Shown: piece after piece, positions 20,724-32,137 of the stretch | Layout: the number at the start of each line of letters is the position of its first letter | Position numbering within the stretch: position 1 is the stretch's first letter | Origin: Hamiltosporidium tvaerminnensis | Taxonomy: Eukaryota > Microsporidia > Dubosqiidae | Reading direction: 5' to 3' | NCBI GenBank assembly: GCA_022605425.2 | Contig: JAKIMF020000013.1 | Span: 851,173 to 915,172, forward strand | DNA: 64,000 nucleotides | Notes under the pieces: model-generated | Told to the model about the DNA's origin: nothing | The model's database searches: none | The model's input: only the letters and a program-made list of their open reading frames with translations | Made by a program: the position numbers and the translations under genes

Positions 20724-21363
20724 ATGGAAAAGAAGAATATAATTTTGATCGTTGCAATTGTAGCAGTTTCAATTTCTTTAGCTTCACTTGGATATTTGCT
20801 GTTTAGGAATAAATCTGATTCAAAAGAAAAAAAAACGGAAAATGCACAAGAAACAAACCCAGTAGAACAGAAGGAACAACCCAAAACAGGATCAAAATTA
20901 CCAAAGACTGGTGAGAATACCGAAATCTCCTTCACCTCCTACAAATACACCTCCTACGAACACCCCTCCTACGAACACACCTCCTACGAACACCCCCCCT
21001 ACGAACACCCCTCCTACAAACACCCCCCCTACGAACACCCCTCCTACAAACACCCCCCCTACGAACACCCCTCCTACAAACACCCCCCCTACAAACACAC
21101 CTCCTACGAACACCCCTCCTGCAAACACCCCTCCTACAAAAACCCCTCCTACAAACACCCCTCCTACAAACAAACCCCCTACAAACAAACTCCCTACAAA
21201 CAAACTCCCTACAAACAAACCCCCTACAAACAAACCGAAACCCAATCCGCCAATTCCTCCTCCGGGTGCAAATGTAACGACGTCAGAACCAGGCGAGGCA
21301 AATAAAATCACAGCTGAAATGCTTCAAGCAGCAAAACGAAAACTTAAAAAAAAAAGCGGGTGA
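20724..21363 (+). pseudogene. Membrane-anchored PPTNT-repeat protein with a frameshift
   Basis: From ATG 20724 the frame gives a short N-terminus, one membrane segment (residues 6-27, IILIVAIVAVSISLASLGYL) and a charged stalk ending KLPKTGENT. At about 20915-20925 the protein-like frame moves by one base. The new frame reads about 20 copies of PPTNT/PPTNK, then PNPPIPPPGAN and a basic tail AEMLQAAKRKLKKKSG, ending at 21363. The original frame stays open by chance as a SYEHP repeat to 21305 because the 15-base unit has no stop in any frame. The Pro-rich frame with its structured tail is the more likely ancestral one, so this is a frameshifted gene, a sequencing error, or a frameshift-dependent gene. 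Its N-terminus resembles that of the gene at 23703. Confidence 0.65.
20932..21240 (+). repeat. 15-base tandem repeat, about 20 copies
   Basis: Unit CCTCCTACGAACACC (Pro-Pro-Thr-Asn-Thr). The last five copies vary to encode PPTNK/LPTNK. The antisense strand is also open (GGVFV repeat), which is a by-product. Confidence 0.95.
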
Positions 21364-22089
21364 AAATCCAAGAGGTATAACAAGTTTTTTTGTTTAATCC
21401 AAGAGAGGGAGGTTTTCTCGATAATTTTCGAAATGACTTTTTTCGTTTTTAGAATATTATTCAGAAAAAAATGATTTTAAAGGTAAGATATATAAAAAAA
21501 TTTGTTTTTCTTGGTTTAAAAACTGTTTTGTATGAGATTGAAACAATAAAACCATCAAGTTTATTTTTTTTATCTATTACAATAATTTCAATTCTAAATT
21601 AATTTAAGTAAAAAAATATTCTATTTCTTTCCATTTCAAAATATTATGATTTTACAAAAAATCCAGACAATTTTATGATGTGCAATCACATTCATTTCAT
21701 ATTTTTAACTTTTACAAAAAGCCTATAAATAAATTACTAAATAACTGTTATTTAAATATTTAGTCAATACTATTGTTTATAACTTATTAATACCCTAAAA
21801 ATTGTTTTTAAATTTTATCCAAATTCGAAATTATTTGTATTATAAACTAACTGTTTATTTTTGTGCACAAACAAATTTTACATCCAAAAAAAAAGTTTAT
21901 TTTTTTCCTTAAATTTGATACGCTGGATTATAATTTCTAATATTTTTTTATTTGGTCTTTCTAATTAACTGATATGTTGCTCGTATATTTTATTGGTCTT
22001 TTATATTAAGTATCTAAGTGTGTTGATTCAATTTTTGCATAAGAAATCAAGCTATATTTTTTTTACAGATCTAATTCTGATTAACTTAC
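21364..22089. other. AT-rich spacer, nothing recognised
   Basis: No supported gene. Confidence 0.5.
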
Positions 22090-22748
22090 TTTTATTTTTT
22101 TAGCAGCCTAATCACCTTTTCAGTGTCGCTCTTTGGAATTTTCAAGCTATTCATATTTAATTCCGTCTTTTTTTGCGTGCAAGTTTTTGCTTTTAACCCA
22201 TGTTAATTCGATTAAAACTATGTTCTTTTTACAAATATGCGTTTAAGGCAGCTTCATTCTTTATATAGCTTCTTAATTACTTTTATCAATCTTCTAATTT
22301 TAGCAGGTAAAAAACCACATGAGGCTATTTAGTTAATCCTTGTTTCAAGGAATTATTATAATTGAATTAGAAGTAACAGTTAAAAGAAAAAAAAATCATT
22401 TATTCTATCACAATTGTTTATGTATCGTAAAAATCAATTATAAATCTAAAAAATTGATTAGAATTATTTTTTTTTGCAAAGATGAAACATTTGAAAAATT
22501 CAAAAAAATAGATTTTTAATGTTATTCTTGTCACATTACCGTTATCCAGAAATTTTCTTTAATAATGTATACGGCTAAAATATTTTGAAAGAAATTATGG
22601 TTTCGATTTTGTATGTTATATTCATTATTATTGGTTGGTAAGATGCATGAACAAATTAAAATTGTCATACTTCAATCGGAGATCACTTACTGAAGTCCTG
22701 TATTTTTTAACAGCTTAAAAATTTCGCATCGGGTCGGCTTATTCTCTA
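22090..22748 (+). repeat. Dispersed repeat family C, copy 3 (diverged)
   Basis: Weaker match to copy 2: CAAGCTATTCATATTTAATTC, TTATTATTGGTTGGTAAGAT, GAACAAAT and the end GCATCGGGTCGGC corresponding to CGAGGGGAGTCGTC. Confidence 0.55.
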
Positions 22749-22837
22749 CCTTGCATAATTATGTAAATGATTTCGCAAAATTATTCTGCTAATTTTTAAT
22801 GAAAACGACAATTCTCTTCCGCCTTTTTAATTTCAAT

Positions 22838-23032
22838 CTATTCATAAAAAAATGAAGTTACCAAAGAAGATATAAAATGCGTTTGATCATGAACCTTCAG
22901 CCTCTCCATGTTTAACTCAGATTGTCTATTATGTATTATAATGTAATTTTTCTTTCCATCAAACATGGCGACAATTATATAAATATAAAGTAAAGTATAA
23001 ACTGCAATACACTTTACTTTTGGCACTTTCAT
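22838..23032 (-). CDS. Possible small secreted protein, 64 residues
   Basis: A basic start (MKVPKVK) and hydrophobic segment (residues 9-23, IAVYTLLYIYIIVAM) form a plausible signal peptide or anchor, followed by about 40 polar residues. No homology is recognised, and the length is near what chance gives in AT-rich sequence. Confidence 0.3.
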   Translation of the reverse strand: MKVPKVKCIAVYTLLYIYIIVAMFDGKKNYIIIHNRQSELNMERLKVHDQTHFISSLVTSFFYE

Positions 23033-24639
23033 TTAATTCAGAACTATATTTTTTGCATATATTAAGAAAAATACTAAGATATGCCTGTAATATTCTATTT
23101 GACTTCAAAAATAATTTTCAATTAAACTTTGTGAGTTTTATAAAATTACATCCGATATAAATAAATGTCACACCGGTTAATTTTGGATATTATTATGGAA
23201 CAATCTAAATTAAACAAACGAAACTTTTGCTTAAGTTTAGTGGCGAGACCTAAAATATGTTATTTTAGCCTATTCCATCAAATTATTTATATTTTTAATT
23301 TTAAGCAATTGGTGCTTCTCATTTTAAAAAACTACTTTTTAATTTAAATAACGAGAGTTTTTATTTTCTAACTATTTCATTAAAAATATCTGTTTAAAAC
23401 GGTCAAACTGATGTAAGACGTTGTATTAACATTTTATGAGCTGCTCAAACATTTGAAAATAAATTCGATAGAATCGTATCAAAATTGTAGTTATTCTGTA
23501 TCTTTCCAGAAATAGATGTATAGAAGAGGATCATACGTGCAAAAATTTAAAAGTAAAAAGCTATCTAAAAAATTTATAAAATAGCAAAACTACATAAACA
23601 CTTCTGATAAAATATAAAAGAATTTTCCATATGTAGGAAAAAAAAGATAAAAAGAAATATAATCAAAAAACATATATTTATATGAAAACGAAAAATCTTC
23701 CCATGAAAATTCAAAAGGAAGTAATTTTTATTGTAACAGTTTTTATTGGTAATTATATTCATTTGTGGCTTATCAGGTTATTTTCTATTTAGGAAGACTA
23801 CAAAAGAGGAACCAACGCTCAAAAATGATAAAATTTCGACTACAAAAAAACGTTCAATAGATAAAACAGAAAACGAAAGTACGAAAAAAGAAGTGAACGA
23901 TGAAAAATCTAATCCTTATGATGAAAATCATAATAGTTTTAACAAAGAGACTATTCTGCAGCAAGATATATCAAATCCGCTTGCTAAACAAGGACTGTTC
24001 CACGCAGAAAGAGTATCCATACCCGATGCTTCCTCACATGATTCTGAACCTGAGCTACAATCGCCAAGAATGGTACCAGATCATTCTTCTGTTGATTCAC
24101 CAAGAAATACAATCCAGACACCACAAAAATATCAATCACATTCCCCAAAAGTTTCTGGAAAATCATTACAGTTATCGCATGAACCACTATCGCACCTACC
24201 ATCTAACTCACCACATGTCACAAACCGTCCAATTTTACCTCTATTACCATTACATCCTCAGACCGCATCCGAAGCACCGCATTTACCGTCAAATCCCTCA
24301 CATTTACTACAATGTCCTCCTCGCTTACCACAATATAAATCCAGTTTACGATATGTACCTTTACACACGCGACAAACACTCCATCAACACTCAACATCAC
24401 AATCGCACACACCCTCAAATATACCATTACACTCAGCACAATTAACGCACTCATCACATTTACCAACCTTTAAAAAACACCGTTCACCAGAGCTGCCGCA
24501 CATCCTTGCTATCAGACATATCATTGGATACACCATCAGACTTACCACCAAACCCACACACGTCATTACGATTGAACACTTCATCGCCCTTACCTCAAAA
24601 CCCACCAAATTCATTATCATCACAATCATCGCAACCAGC

Positions 24640-24900
24640 ACACCCACCAAAACTAAATCAATTGGCTCAACCAACACAATCACAACAATTACCTCAATCA
24701 TCTCAATCATCTCAATCATCTCAACCAACATACTCACCTAAAATAGTACAATTGGCTCAACCTACACAATCACAACAATTAACCCAATTATCTCAATTAT
24801 CTCAACCAACATACTCACCTCAAATAGTACAATTGGCTCAACCAACACAATCACCACAAATAGTACAATTGGCTCAACCAAATCAAATGCCTCAATTGCC
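24640..24900 (+). repeat. In-gene repeat encoding QLAQPTQS-type units
   Basis: CAATTGGCTCAACC.ACACAATCAC recurs at about 24658, 24751, 24830 and 24863, separated by CAATCATCTCAATCATCTCA copies. Confidence 0.85.
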
Positions 24901-26089
24901 ACAAGTAGATCAGCCAAACCAATGCCTTCAATTACCAATCCAATCTTCAAACTCCATTCAATTAACACAATTATCTCAACAAAACCAATCACCACAATCA
25001 ACTACATCTTCTCAAGTAACTCTCCCACCCCAATTATCACAATTAGCTCAACTTACACCATTACCCCACTCACCACAATTAATCCAATTAACTACATCAC
25101 CTCAACTAAAACACTCACCGGAATTACCACAATTACCACACTCAACCCAATTATCCTTCAAATCATCTCTTTCCAAACGTTCAACAACTTTACCAAATTT
25201 ACCGACTTTACCACATTTACGAGTTTCACCATGTTTATCAACTTCATCACCTTTACAATCTTCACAATCTTTACTACCTTTCCCACATTTACCATCTTCA
25301 TCAATCTTATCAAAACCATCTCCTCTCTCATCAAATGTCTTAAGCCCGCTCTATCCAATGCAAACCTCAAAATTTCCTGAATTTTTATTTTCGAAAACGC
25401 CTCAATTTGGACCAGAGTCGCCTCAATTTGAACCATTATTACAATCACTAACTTCTTCGGAATTAAAATCTTCCCAAATGTCTTCTAATATATCACAGTC
25501 TCGTAAATACTTATATTCTTCGGTCTTAATAGATACAACACCACTATTTCCACCAATTCCGACCTATTCATCGTTTGCTCGACCATTAAAACTTTCAATT
25601 TCTTCCCGTATGCATAGTTCACTGCAAAGCCCAATTTTTTTAACAATAGTTCAGCCTCTATCATCATCTCCACTGCTTTTAACGACATCCCAAATATCTT
25701 CTTATTGCCTAAGATCTTCAAAAACAGAATATTTATCATCAGAGCCAAAATCCCCATACCAAAATCTATCACCGCCTTCTTTCACGAATTACAACAGTTC
25801 CTTCGTCTAATCCATCATCATTTCAAACTTCATATTCTATGCTATCATATTTCCCATCATCGTTGTCTATTTCGCCTTCACGTTGTACCTTTCCATCTTC
25901 TTGTTCCCCAATTTCGCCTTCAGAAATGTTTTCAATATTTACTTCTCCACTGTCATTACCATCTATACCGACACCATCTTCTTCTTTGTCATTACAAACG
26001 ATGCTGCCTTCCCGGTTGTCTTCACCATTATTATATACAGCGTCATCATCATCGCTTTCGAAAATAACCTCGAGATTATATACTTCATC

Positions 26090-26550
26090 ACCAAATCCAT
26101 CGCAACTTTCTTGGTCATCTCCATCATCATTGTCATCTTCATACGCACAATCATCATTATCACGTTCAGTGCGTTCAATTTCCTTCACTGCCATCCACCC
26201 CCTCCGTTGCTCCATCGCAACTTTCATGGTCATCCCGATCATCACTGCCTTCATCATACCCCCAATTATCACTATCATATTTGATATCTCGTGTACCATC
26301 AGTATCATCTTCACCTTCTCCATCACAACTATCATGGTCATCTCCATCAACATTGCCGTCATCATATCCACAATCATAATCATCATACTCAGTATACCAA
26401 ATGATATCACTGTCATCCTCTCCCTCCGTTGCTCCTTCGCAACTATCATGGTCATCTTTGTCATCACAAGCGTCAACATCACCCACGCCAACTCAAATAT
26501 CATCTTCACCGTCTCCATCACAACTGTCATGGTCATCTTTGTCATCTCAA
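26090..26550 (+). repeat. In-gene repeat encoding SQLSWSS units
   Basis: CATCGCAACTTTCATGGTCATC and variants recur five times (about 26098, 26210, 26325, 26436, 26516). On the minus strand the same units read DDHDSCDG-like acidic repeats. Confidence 0.85.
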
Positions 26551-26553
26551 TAA

Positions 26554-29500
26554 TCATCACGTTCTATAACTCCGATGTAATCGCCATCATACTCATCTTC
26601 ACTTTCCACATCCCAAACAAAAGGTAATCATCCCCATTTAAACCATTAGTATCAACAATAATAATCATTTATCATGTTTATCAAACCGAATTTACCAATT
26701 ATCCCAATCATTACAGTCGCCGTCACTATTGCAGACATTAACAACTACAAACATTCATCAAAAACGTATTCAAGATGATTAGAAATTATAATTATTAACA
26801 ATTTGAAATTTTTTTAAAGTGAATAGTTTTATTATTATAATACCGTTGAAAAAACAGAACTGATTATTATGAAATCATTTATTTATCATCATTACTATGA
26901 AGTAGAAGTTTTCTAATGATATTAGATAATAAATTAAAAAGTGATGTTACAACAGAAAAAATTTTAAACCGCATTTTAGGTGATTTTTGATTTAGACTAG
27001 ATTTATCTTCTGCAGTTAAAACTAATTTGAATATATTACTAAAATTTTTATTAATTATTAATCAAATTATTATTCATTAGTACGAGTAACAAGAAACATT
27101 TTAAAAAAATTTAAATTCGGAAAAATTTCACTCTTTAAATTTTGACTTTCAATTAACTTATAATGTGGTTTTACAATATTGGTTTAATTTAGTAATATTG
27201 TTTTGCCGCCAGAAATCTACCTGCATATTTTAAACATAAATATAACGCTAATAAAATACTTTTACGTTTTTTCTTTTTAAATATTGTTAATAATTTAAAA
27301 AATTAAATCTGTGAATTCTTCTATTTGTATAACCAATTAAATTTTCTTATTTCTTCGTCTTCAGATATTACAATATTTAATTATAATTTTAAATTTATAG
27401 TAGTTGGGTTCGATTTATTCCCTGCATATATTAGATCGGCATTTATAATTGCACCAATATTTTAAATATTTTTAAAAAATCCAAATTTTTAAAGAATATG
27501 CCTTAAAAAGGTTTTTTTTGTCTTTATATATATTTAATGCAAATGTACATCTTAACAATATATAAAGTAAATTATAAAACGAATTAATTATTTCCCAAAT
27601 ATGGAATAATATTTTTTCACCAGCTATGGATAATTAAATCCGTCGTTTTCATTATTTTCAGTTTGTAACGGATATTCATCATCAGTAAAAAACACTTTAG
27701 AACTTTTATAATAAAGTTTTTCTAGATTTAGGTTAAAATCCAAAAAAATCTGCTATATTTGGTTTTATAAAGAATCATGCGAATTTAAAATTCTGATATG
27801 TATAATTATGATGTACTTCATCAAAATACTGTAAGTTAAACTTATTGTATGTAACAAATATATATGCGCATATCCAATATTTTAATTAAAAATATATTAT
27901 AAAAAGTTATGATCAAGATTCAACTGTTTCTGTTGAATATTTTCAATCTATACTAGAGACATTGATCTTCTGGTATTAATAGAGCCTTTTGCCTCGATGT
28001 TTAATTTTTTTTTAAAAAAAGAGGATTATTAATACTATAAGAAATTTCATCAAAAACAAAAAAAAACCGAGAAAATGAGAGGATTCGTTTATCTGGATTA
28101 AAAACCATAGAAAAATCTTTAGTAAAGCTGACTTTATAAAAATGCAAAAAATACATTCAACAATAAAAATCCGATCGTATTTGAATATAGAGACTTGGTT
28201 TCAGCAAAATAAACAAAAATTAGTGAGTAAAAAGATATTGGACAAGATAATATTCCAACTGAGACATATATGCTAGAAACAAATATAAATTTTTAATTGA
28301 GGAAATAGAAAAAAAATATTTTAAAAATTAAATCAAAATTTGAAATTACATAATTTACAGTTTCTAATCTAAACAACAGGATAAATCATAAACATCGCAA
28401 GTATACTGCGCGGGCTAATTTGGAAACTATTTAAAATTTAATATGAGTACACACAGTGTTTGTGAAAAACATAAAATACTTGATCAAACCATATCATAAA
28501 TATTATAAATAGCTAAATTCCTTATTTTGAGAAGATGAAGAAAAATTATTACTTTAAATTATAGTTAAAAAAAATATCATTCGAATTACTATTGTCCTTA
28601 AGAATTATAAAAGAATTTAAATATTACGCATTCGTTTCAAACATATTCTTCTAAAAATGATCAATTGAAAACCTTTAGTTCTGATTCAGTTACTTGGTGT
28701 CTTGTAGTTATTAAAATACTTGTTTTATATTCCTGATCGTTTTTTTTACAATCATTTGACCAACCCATCAGATTTTAGTACAAAAAGATCGCCTATTGCT
28801 TTATTCCTGGAAAATTATTAATCAAGTTTATTATTTAGCAGTTTAAGTTTTATTTTTATTTATGTTAGAAAAGCAATAAAACATATCTTAAACACGAATA
28901 ATAAACAAAAATAAATATACAGGCATAAAAATAAACTATTTTACACGACTATTTCGTACCTTTAATGAAAATTATATTGTGTAAAAGAATCAATATTTAA
29001 AGACTTATACACAAGGCCATAAATTATAACAACAAAACTGGTTGATTTGAACTAAAATAATAGTGCTTGTTGGACATTTTTTTTTACTAAGAATATATGT
29101 GGTTTTGATTTAAAATAAATTAAATGTAAACTCGGCTTTGAAAGCTTAAAAGCTGTATAAGCCATTGCAGATTGAGAGCATGGAGAATTTAACCTTTTTT
29201 TATATATTACAGACTTTTCTGATTTACTAGGACAAAAACAGTAATATTTCACATTAGATATATTTAGAATTATTAACATATATAAAATACGGATGATCTG
29301 TTGTATTTTTCCTATTAGCTTATCTATGAAATTTTAGCTTATTTAAATCCAAAATGCCATAAAAAAAATTTATAAGCAGGAATGTCCAGATTATGAAATT
29401 TCGCAAATTTAAACAAAAAATTTTCTTCATATTGATTTAATTATCTTACCAAGATAAAAATATCTTATTATATTACTACAATCTGTGATATATCTTTAAT

Positions 29501-29914
29501 TGTTTTAGTTATGAATTAAACATCTTTTGATGTATTTCTGTTATAAAATTCACTTGAGCATCGAAATAAGTCGATGCCATTCTTAACAGCTTTGTACATC
29601 ACACAGATTCTACATAAAAATCAATGCAAGTTAATGTCGAAAAGATATCAAATAAGAGACCGATTTATATATAGATCACAAGTAGATCGAATGAAGAGTT
29701 TAAGAATGTCGTAGAAGACGAACCTTTGCAGATTTATTATAGAGTAGAAAAATGCAAGACGTAAAAAAAATCAAATGCACTTCTATTCGAGTTTTTCAGT
29801 TTAGGTAGTTCAGTTGGTTAAAATTTGGCACTATTTTGAATCGAAATAGAGTATTTATTAAAATAAGAATCCTATGAGTTTATAAGTTGCAAACTAGATT
29901 TATTCACTAAATAA
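26554..29914. other. Long AT-rich region, nothing recognised
   Basis: About 3.3 kb without a supported gene. The 75-residue minus-strand ORF at 29052-29279 has no signal peptide or motif and is not called. Confidence 0.5.
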
Positions 29915-31202
29915 GTTAAAGTCTTGCCAAAGGAAAGACAACAATAACAATGTACTTGCCATTTCTAGAAAATATGAGAGAAACCAAGTCAATTAACGAT
30001 AAAAAAATAGAATGATGTTTCGTAATAGCTGCTACACGATTTAAAAAATATTTAGAGCAGGGATAATCGGAACGCAAATAGCTATGCATGATTAAAGTTT
30101 GCATATAATTGTGATTTCAAAAGACAATTAACACTTTTAGAAATACGAAGTAAGCTAAAAATATAATATATGCGGGTTTTCTATACTTTTGAAAAAATAT
30201 ACGATGAATTCTTTTGATTATAAAGTAAAATAATAGGGATTACGAGATTAAAACCGAAGATTGAAAATAAAAAAATGTATTGAGACTTAATAATTTGGTT
30301 ATAAAATATGAAACCTTTAGTACGCTTAATATCAACTAATACCCTGACAAAATAATTATGTCATTTGTTATATAACTACATAAAGTTAAACTAAATATGT
30401 TTTTTCTAGTCAATTTTATTTAAAGAAACAAAAACCCAGAACTTTAAGCGAAAGCTATCTAGAAACACTGGATTTGATTATTGCATCTATATTTAAAGTA
30501 TATTCTTAGATCAATACAGATAACTAGAATGCAAGAGGGATCACACCAAAAAAGTTACTTTTACCATTAATTTAGTAGTAAAAAATTATATGTTTGCAAA
30601 TTTAAAATTCTGATACTGGGATAGATATCCATCATATTTCAGATTATTAAAACAAAGAAAAGTATTCGTTTTTAGGATATTTCTTGAAAATTTAAAATAT
30701 ATTACGCTACTAATATATATTTTTTTACATGAAATTAGGAAAATATAAGACAAAGGTATGTTTGCGTTAAAATCTATAGAAAACCATGTAAAATTCATAA
30801 TGAATATCAAATAAAAATCACCGACGAAAGCACTTTGTCGTTTTTTTTACCAATTTTTCGAAAAATTTATTTTTTTACTTCCCAATAATGATGTTCTATT
30901 TGTATTCTGTACTTTATCCTACATCATACGACAAAATAGGTTTGCGTGCTAATGTTTTATTTCTTTTCTTACTCTACCTATTCCAACTGTCCTGTACGTC
31001 TCAATGAATAAGATGAAAATAACGAATGCAAAGTATGCAGTCAATGATGGAAGTACTGGCTTTTTTAACTCTATTTTTCCTTCAGTTAAGCTGATTTTTC
31101 AGAGTTTAGAATATTCAACATTCACAATTTCTTGTGTCTTCCCGTCAATCCTTATACTTTGATGTTATGGCAGCAATATTAAGAATTTAAAGCCATTCTT
31201 TT
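29915..31202 (+). pseudogene. Decayed polytopic membrane-protein gene, possibly ABC transporter
   Basis: Coding-like peptides appear on the plus strand in changing frames. From 29923 LAKGKTTITMYLPFLENMRE resembles a Walker A loop (GxGKTT) region. At about 30600-30745 comes RYPSYFRLLKQRKVFVFR and YITLLIYIFLHEIRK. At 30860-30995 comes FFYFPIMMFYLYSVLYPTSY and VLFLFLLYLFQLSC, and at 30996-31160 MNKMKITNAKYAVNDGSTGF with further hydrophobic segments. The order nucleotide-binding loop then membrane segments would suit an ABCG-type half transporter, but no LSGGE or Walker B is visible and many stops intervene. The decayed membrane part (30590-31202) is the better supported portion. Confidence 0.3.
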
Positions 31203-32137
31203 AATTTTTAATACATTTCTTTACTTTTAAATTTATTTGGTTAAATCTGTTTAGTTTCTGCGATACATTGACTGAAATCATAGAAAAAGTGTTGTTTATT
31301 ATCAAGAAACGACCAAACAATGATTTCGCAGCAAATTAAAACCTCATTACCAGCAAGAGAATTATTAAAGCGGTTATCTTCGTCCAATATTCGAACAACA
31401 TATTTTTTAATAAAGTATCTAGTTAAACTTAGGAATAATGATGTTCTTGAAGCGAAAATAACTCATTCATAGTTTTTTAGCGGGTTAATTTTACGTTGAA
31501 AATTTTAGTACACAAATAGCAATAGTAGTGATTTTTTTGTTCCTTCTATAAGAAATGCTAAATAATCAGCAAAGAAATAATTTTATTCCAAATGTGCTTA
31601 AAAAACCAGAAAATTAGATTATAGTATATAAGTCGAATATTTTGACCAAATTTAATCTTCTTAATAATTACTTATTGGATTTAAATATCATAATCCGCTA
31701 GAAATAAACATTCGAACTACCATTAATATAATAACTTAAACGTTCTTGATACAACAGAAACAATAGAGATTGTATTCTATCTACCTTTGTTTTTCAGAAG
31801 ATAAAGAACAAGAATAATAATTTAAAAAAGTCAATTCTCGTCTTTAAATGCTTGATAGATTCTTTAAAGATATTAAAGATTTATTTCAACAAACAAGAAA
31901 ATACTTAAAAGGAAAAAAAGAATAACATTTTGAAAAAAAATAAAGCTTCGATAATTCACTTTATCATGATTCTAACCTCAAATAGATGAAAAAATAAGAA
32001 AAATAATAAAGTTTGCTGAAAAAAAACAAATTTAATTTTTTTCATACAAATTTAGCATAAAAAACCATTATTTATACAGGATAATCGATTCTAAAGAATG
32101 TTCTTTGTTATTTTAAAAGTATATAAGAAGGTGAAAA

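Larger units (their letters stand above)
23703..26553 (+). pseudogene. Large decayed Ser/Pro/Gln-rich membrane-anchored protein gene
   Basis: ATG 23703 begins MKIQKEVIFIVTVF; after a frame change at about 23745 the membrane segment continues (IIFICGLSGYFLFRK), resembling the N-terminus at 20724. A charged stalk follows, then a Ser/Pro/His-rich region to about 24495, a Gln/Pro/Leu/Ser region with QLAQPTQS repeats (frame of 24506) to about 25800, a Ser/Pro region (frame of 25839) to about 26185, and a Ser/Trp region with SPSQLSWSS repeats in another frame, with an in-frame TAA at 26377 and the final TAA at 26551. That is four frame changes plus one stop, each restoring the same unusual composition. 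Original length would be near 950 residues: a single-pass protein with a repetitive ectodomain, perhaps a surface or spore-wall type antigen (inference). Confidence 0.6.

Noticed and set aside
20890-20915. LPKTG motif resembling a bacterial sortase signal
   Set aside because: It lies directly beside the frame change in a protein with an N-terminal membrane anchor, in a eukaryotic genome; no sortase context, so coincidence.
20898-21311. Minus-strand ORF of GGVFV repeats
   Set aside because: It is the complement of a 15-base repeat lacking stops in all frames; no start context or non-repeat domain.
29795-29870. GGTAGTTCAGTTGGTTAAAAT, resembling a tRNA D-arm
   Set aside because: No anticodon arm with U33 and no T-arm follows; only an A-box-like fragment.
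31320-31472. 50-residue plus-strand ORF (MISQQIKTSLPARELLKR start)
   Set aside because: Looks coding-like but isolated and short; may be the tail of the decayed gene upstream.
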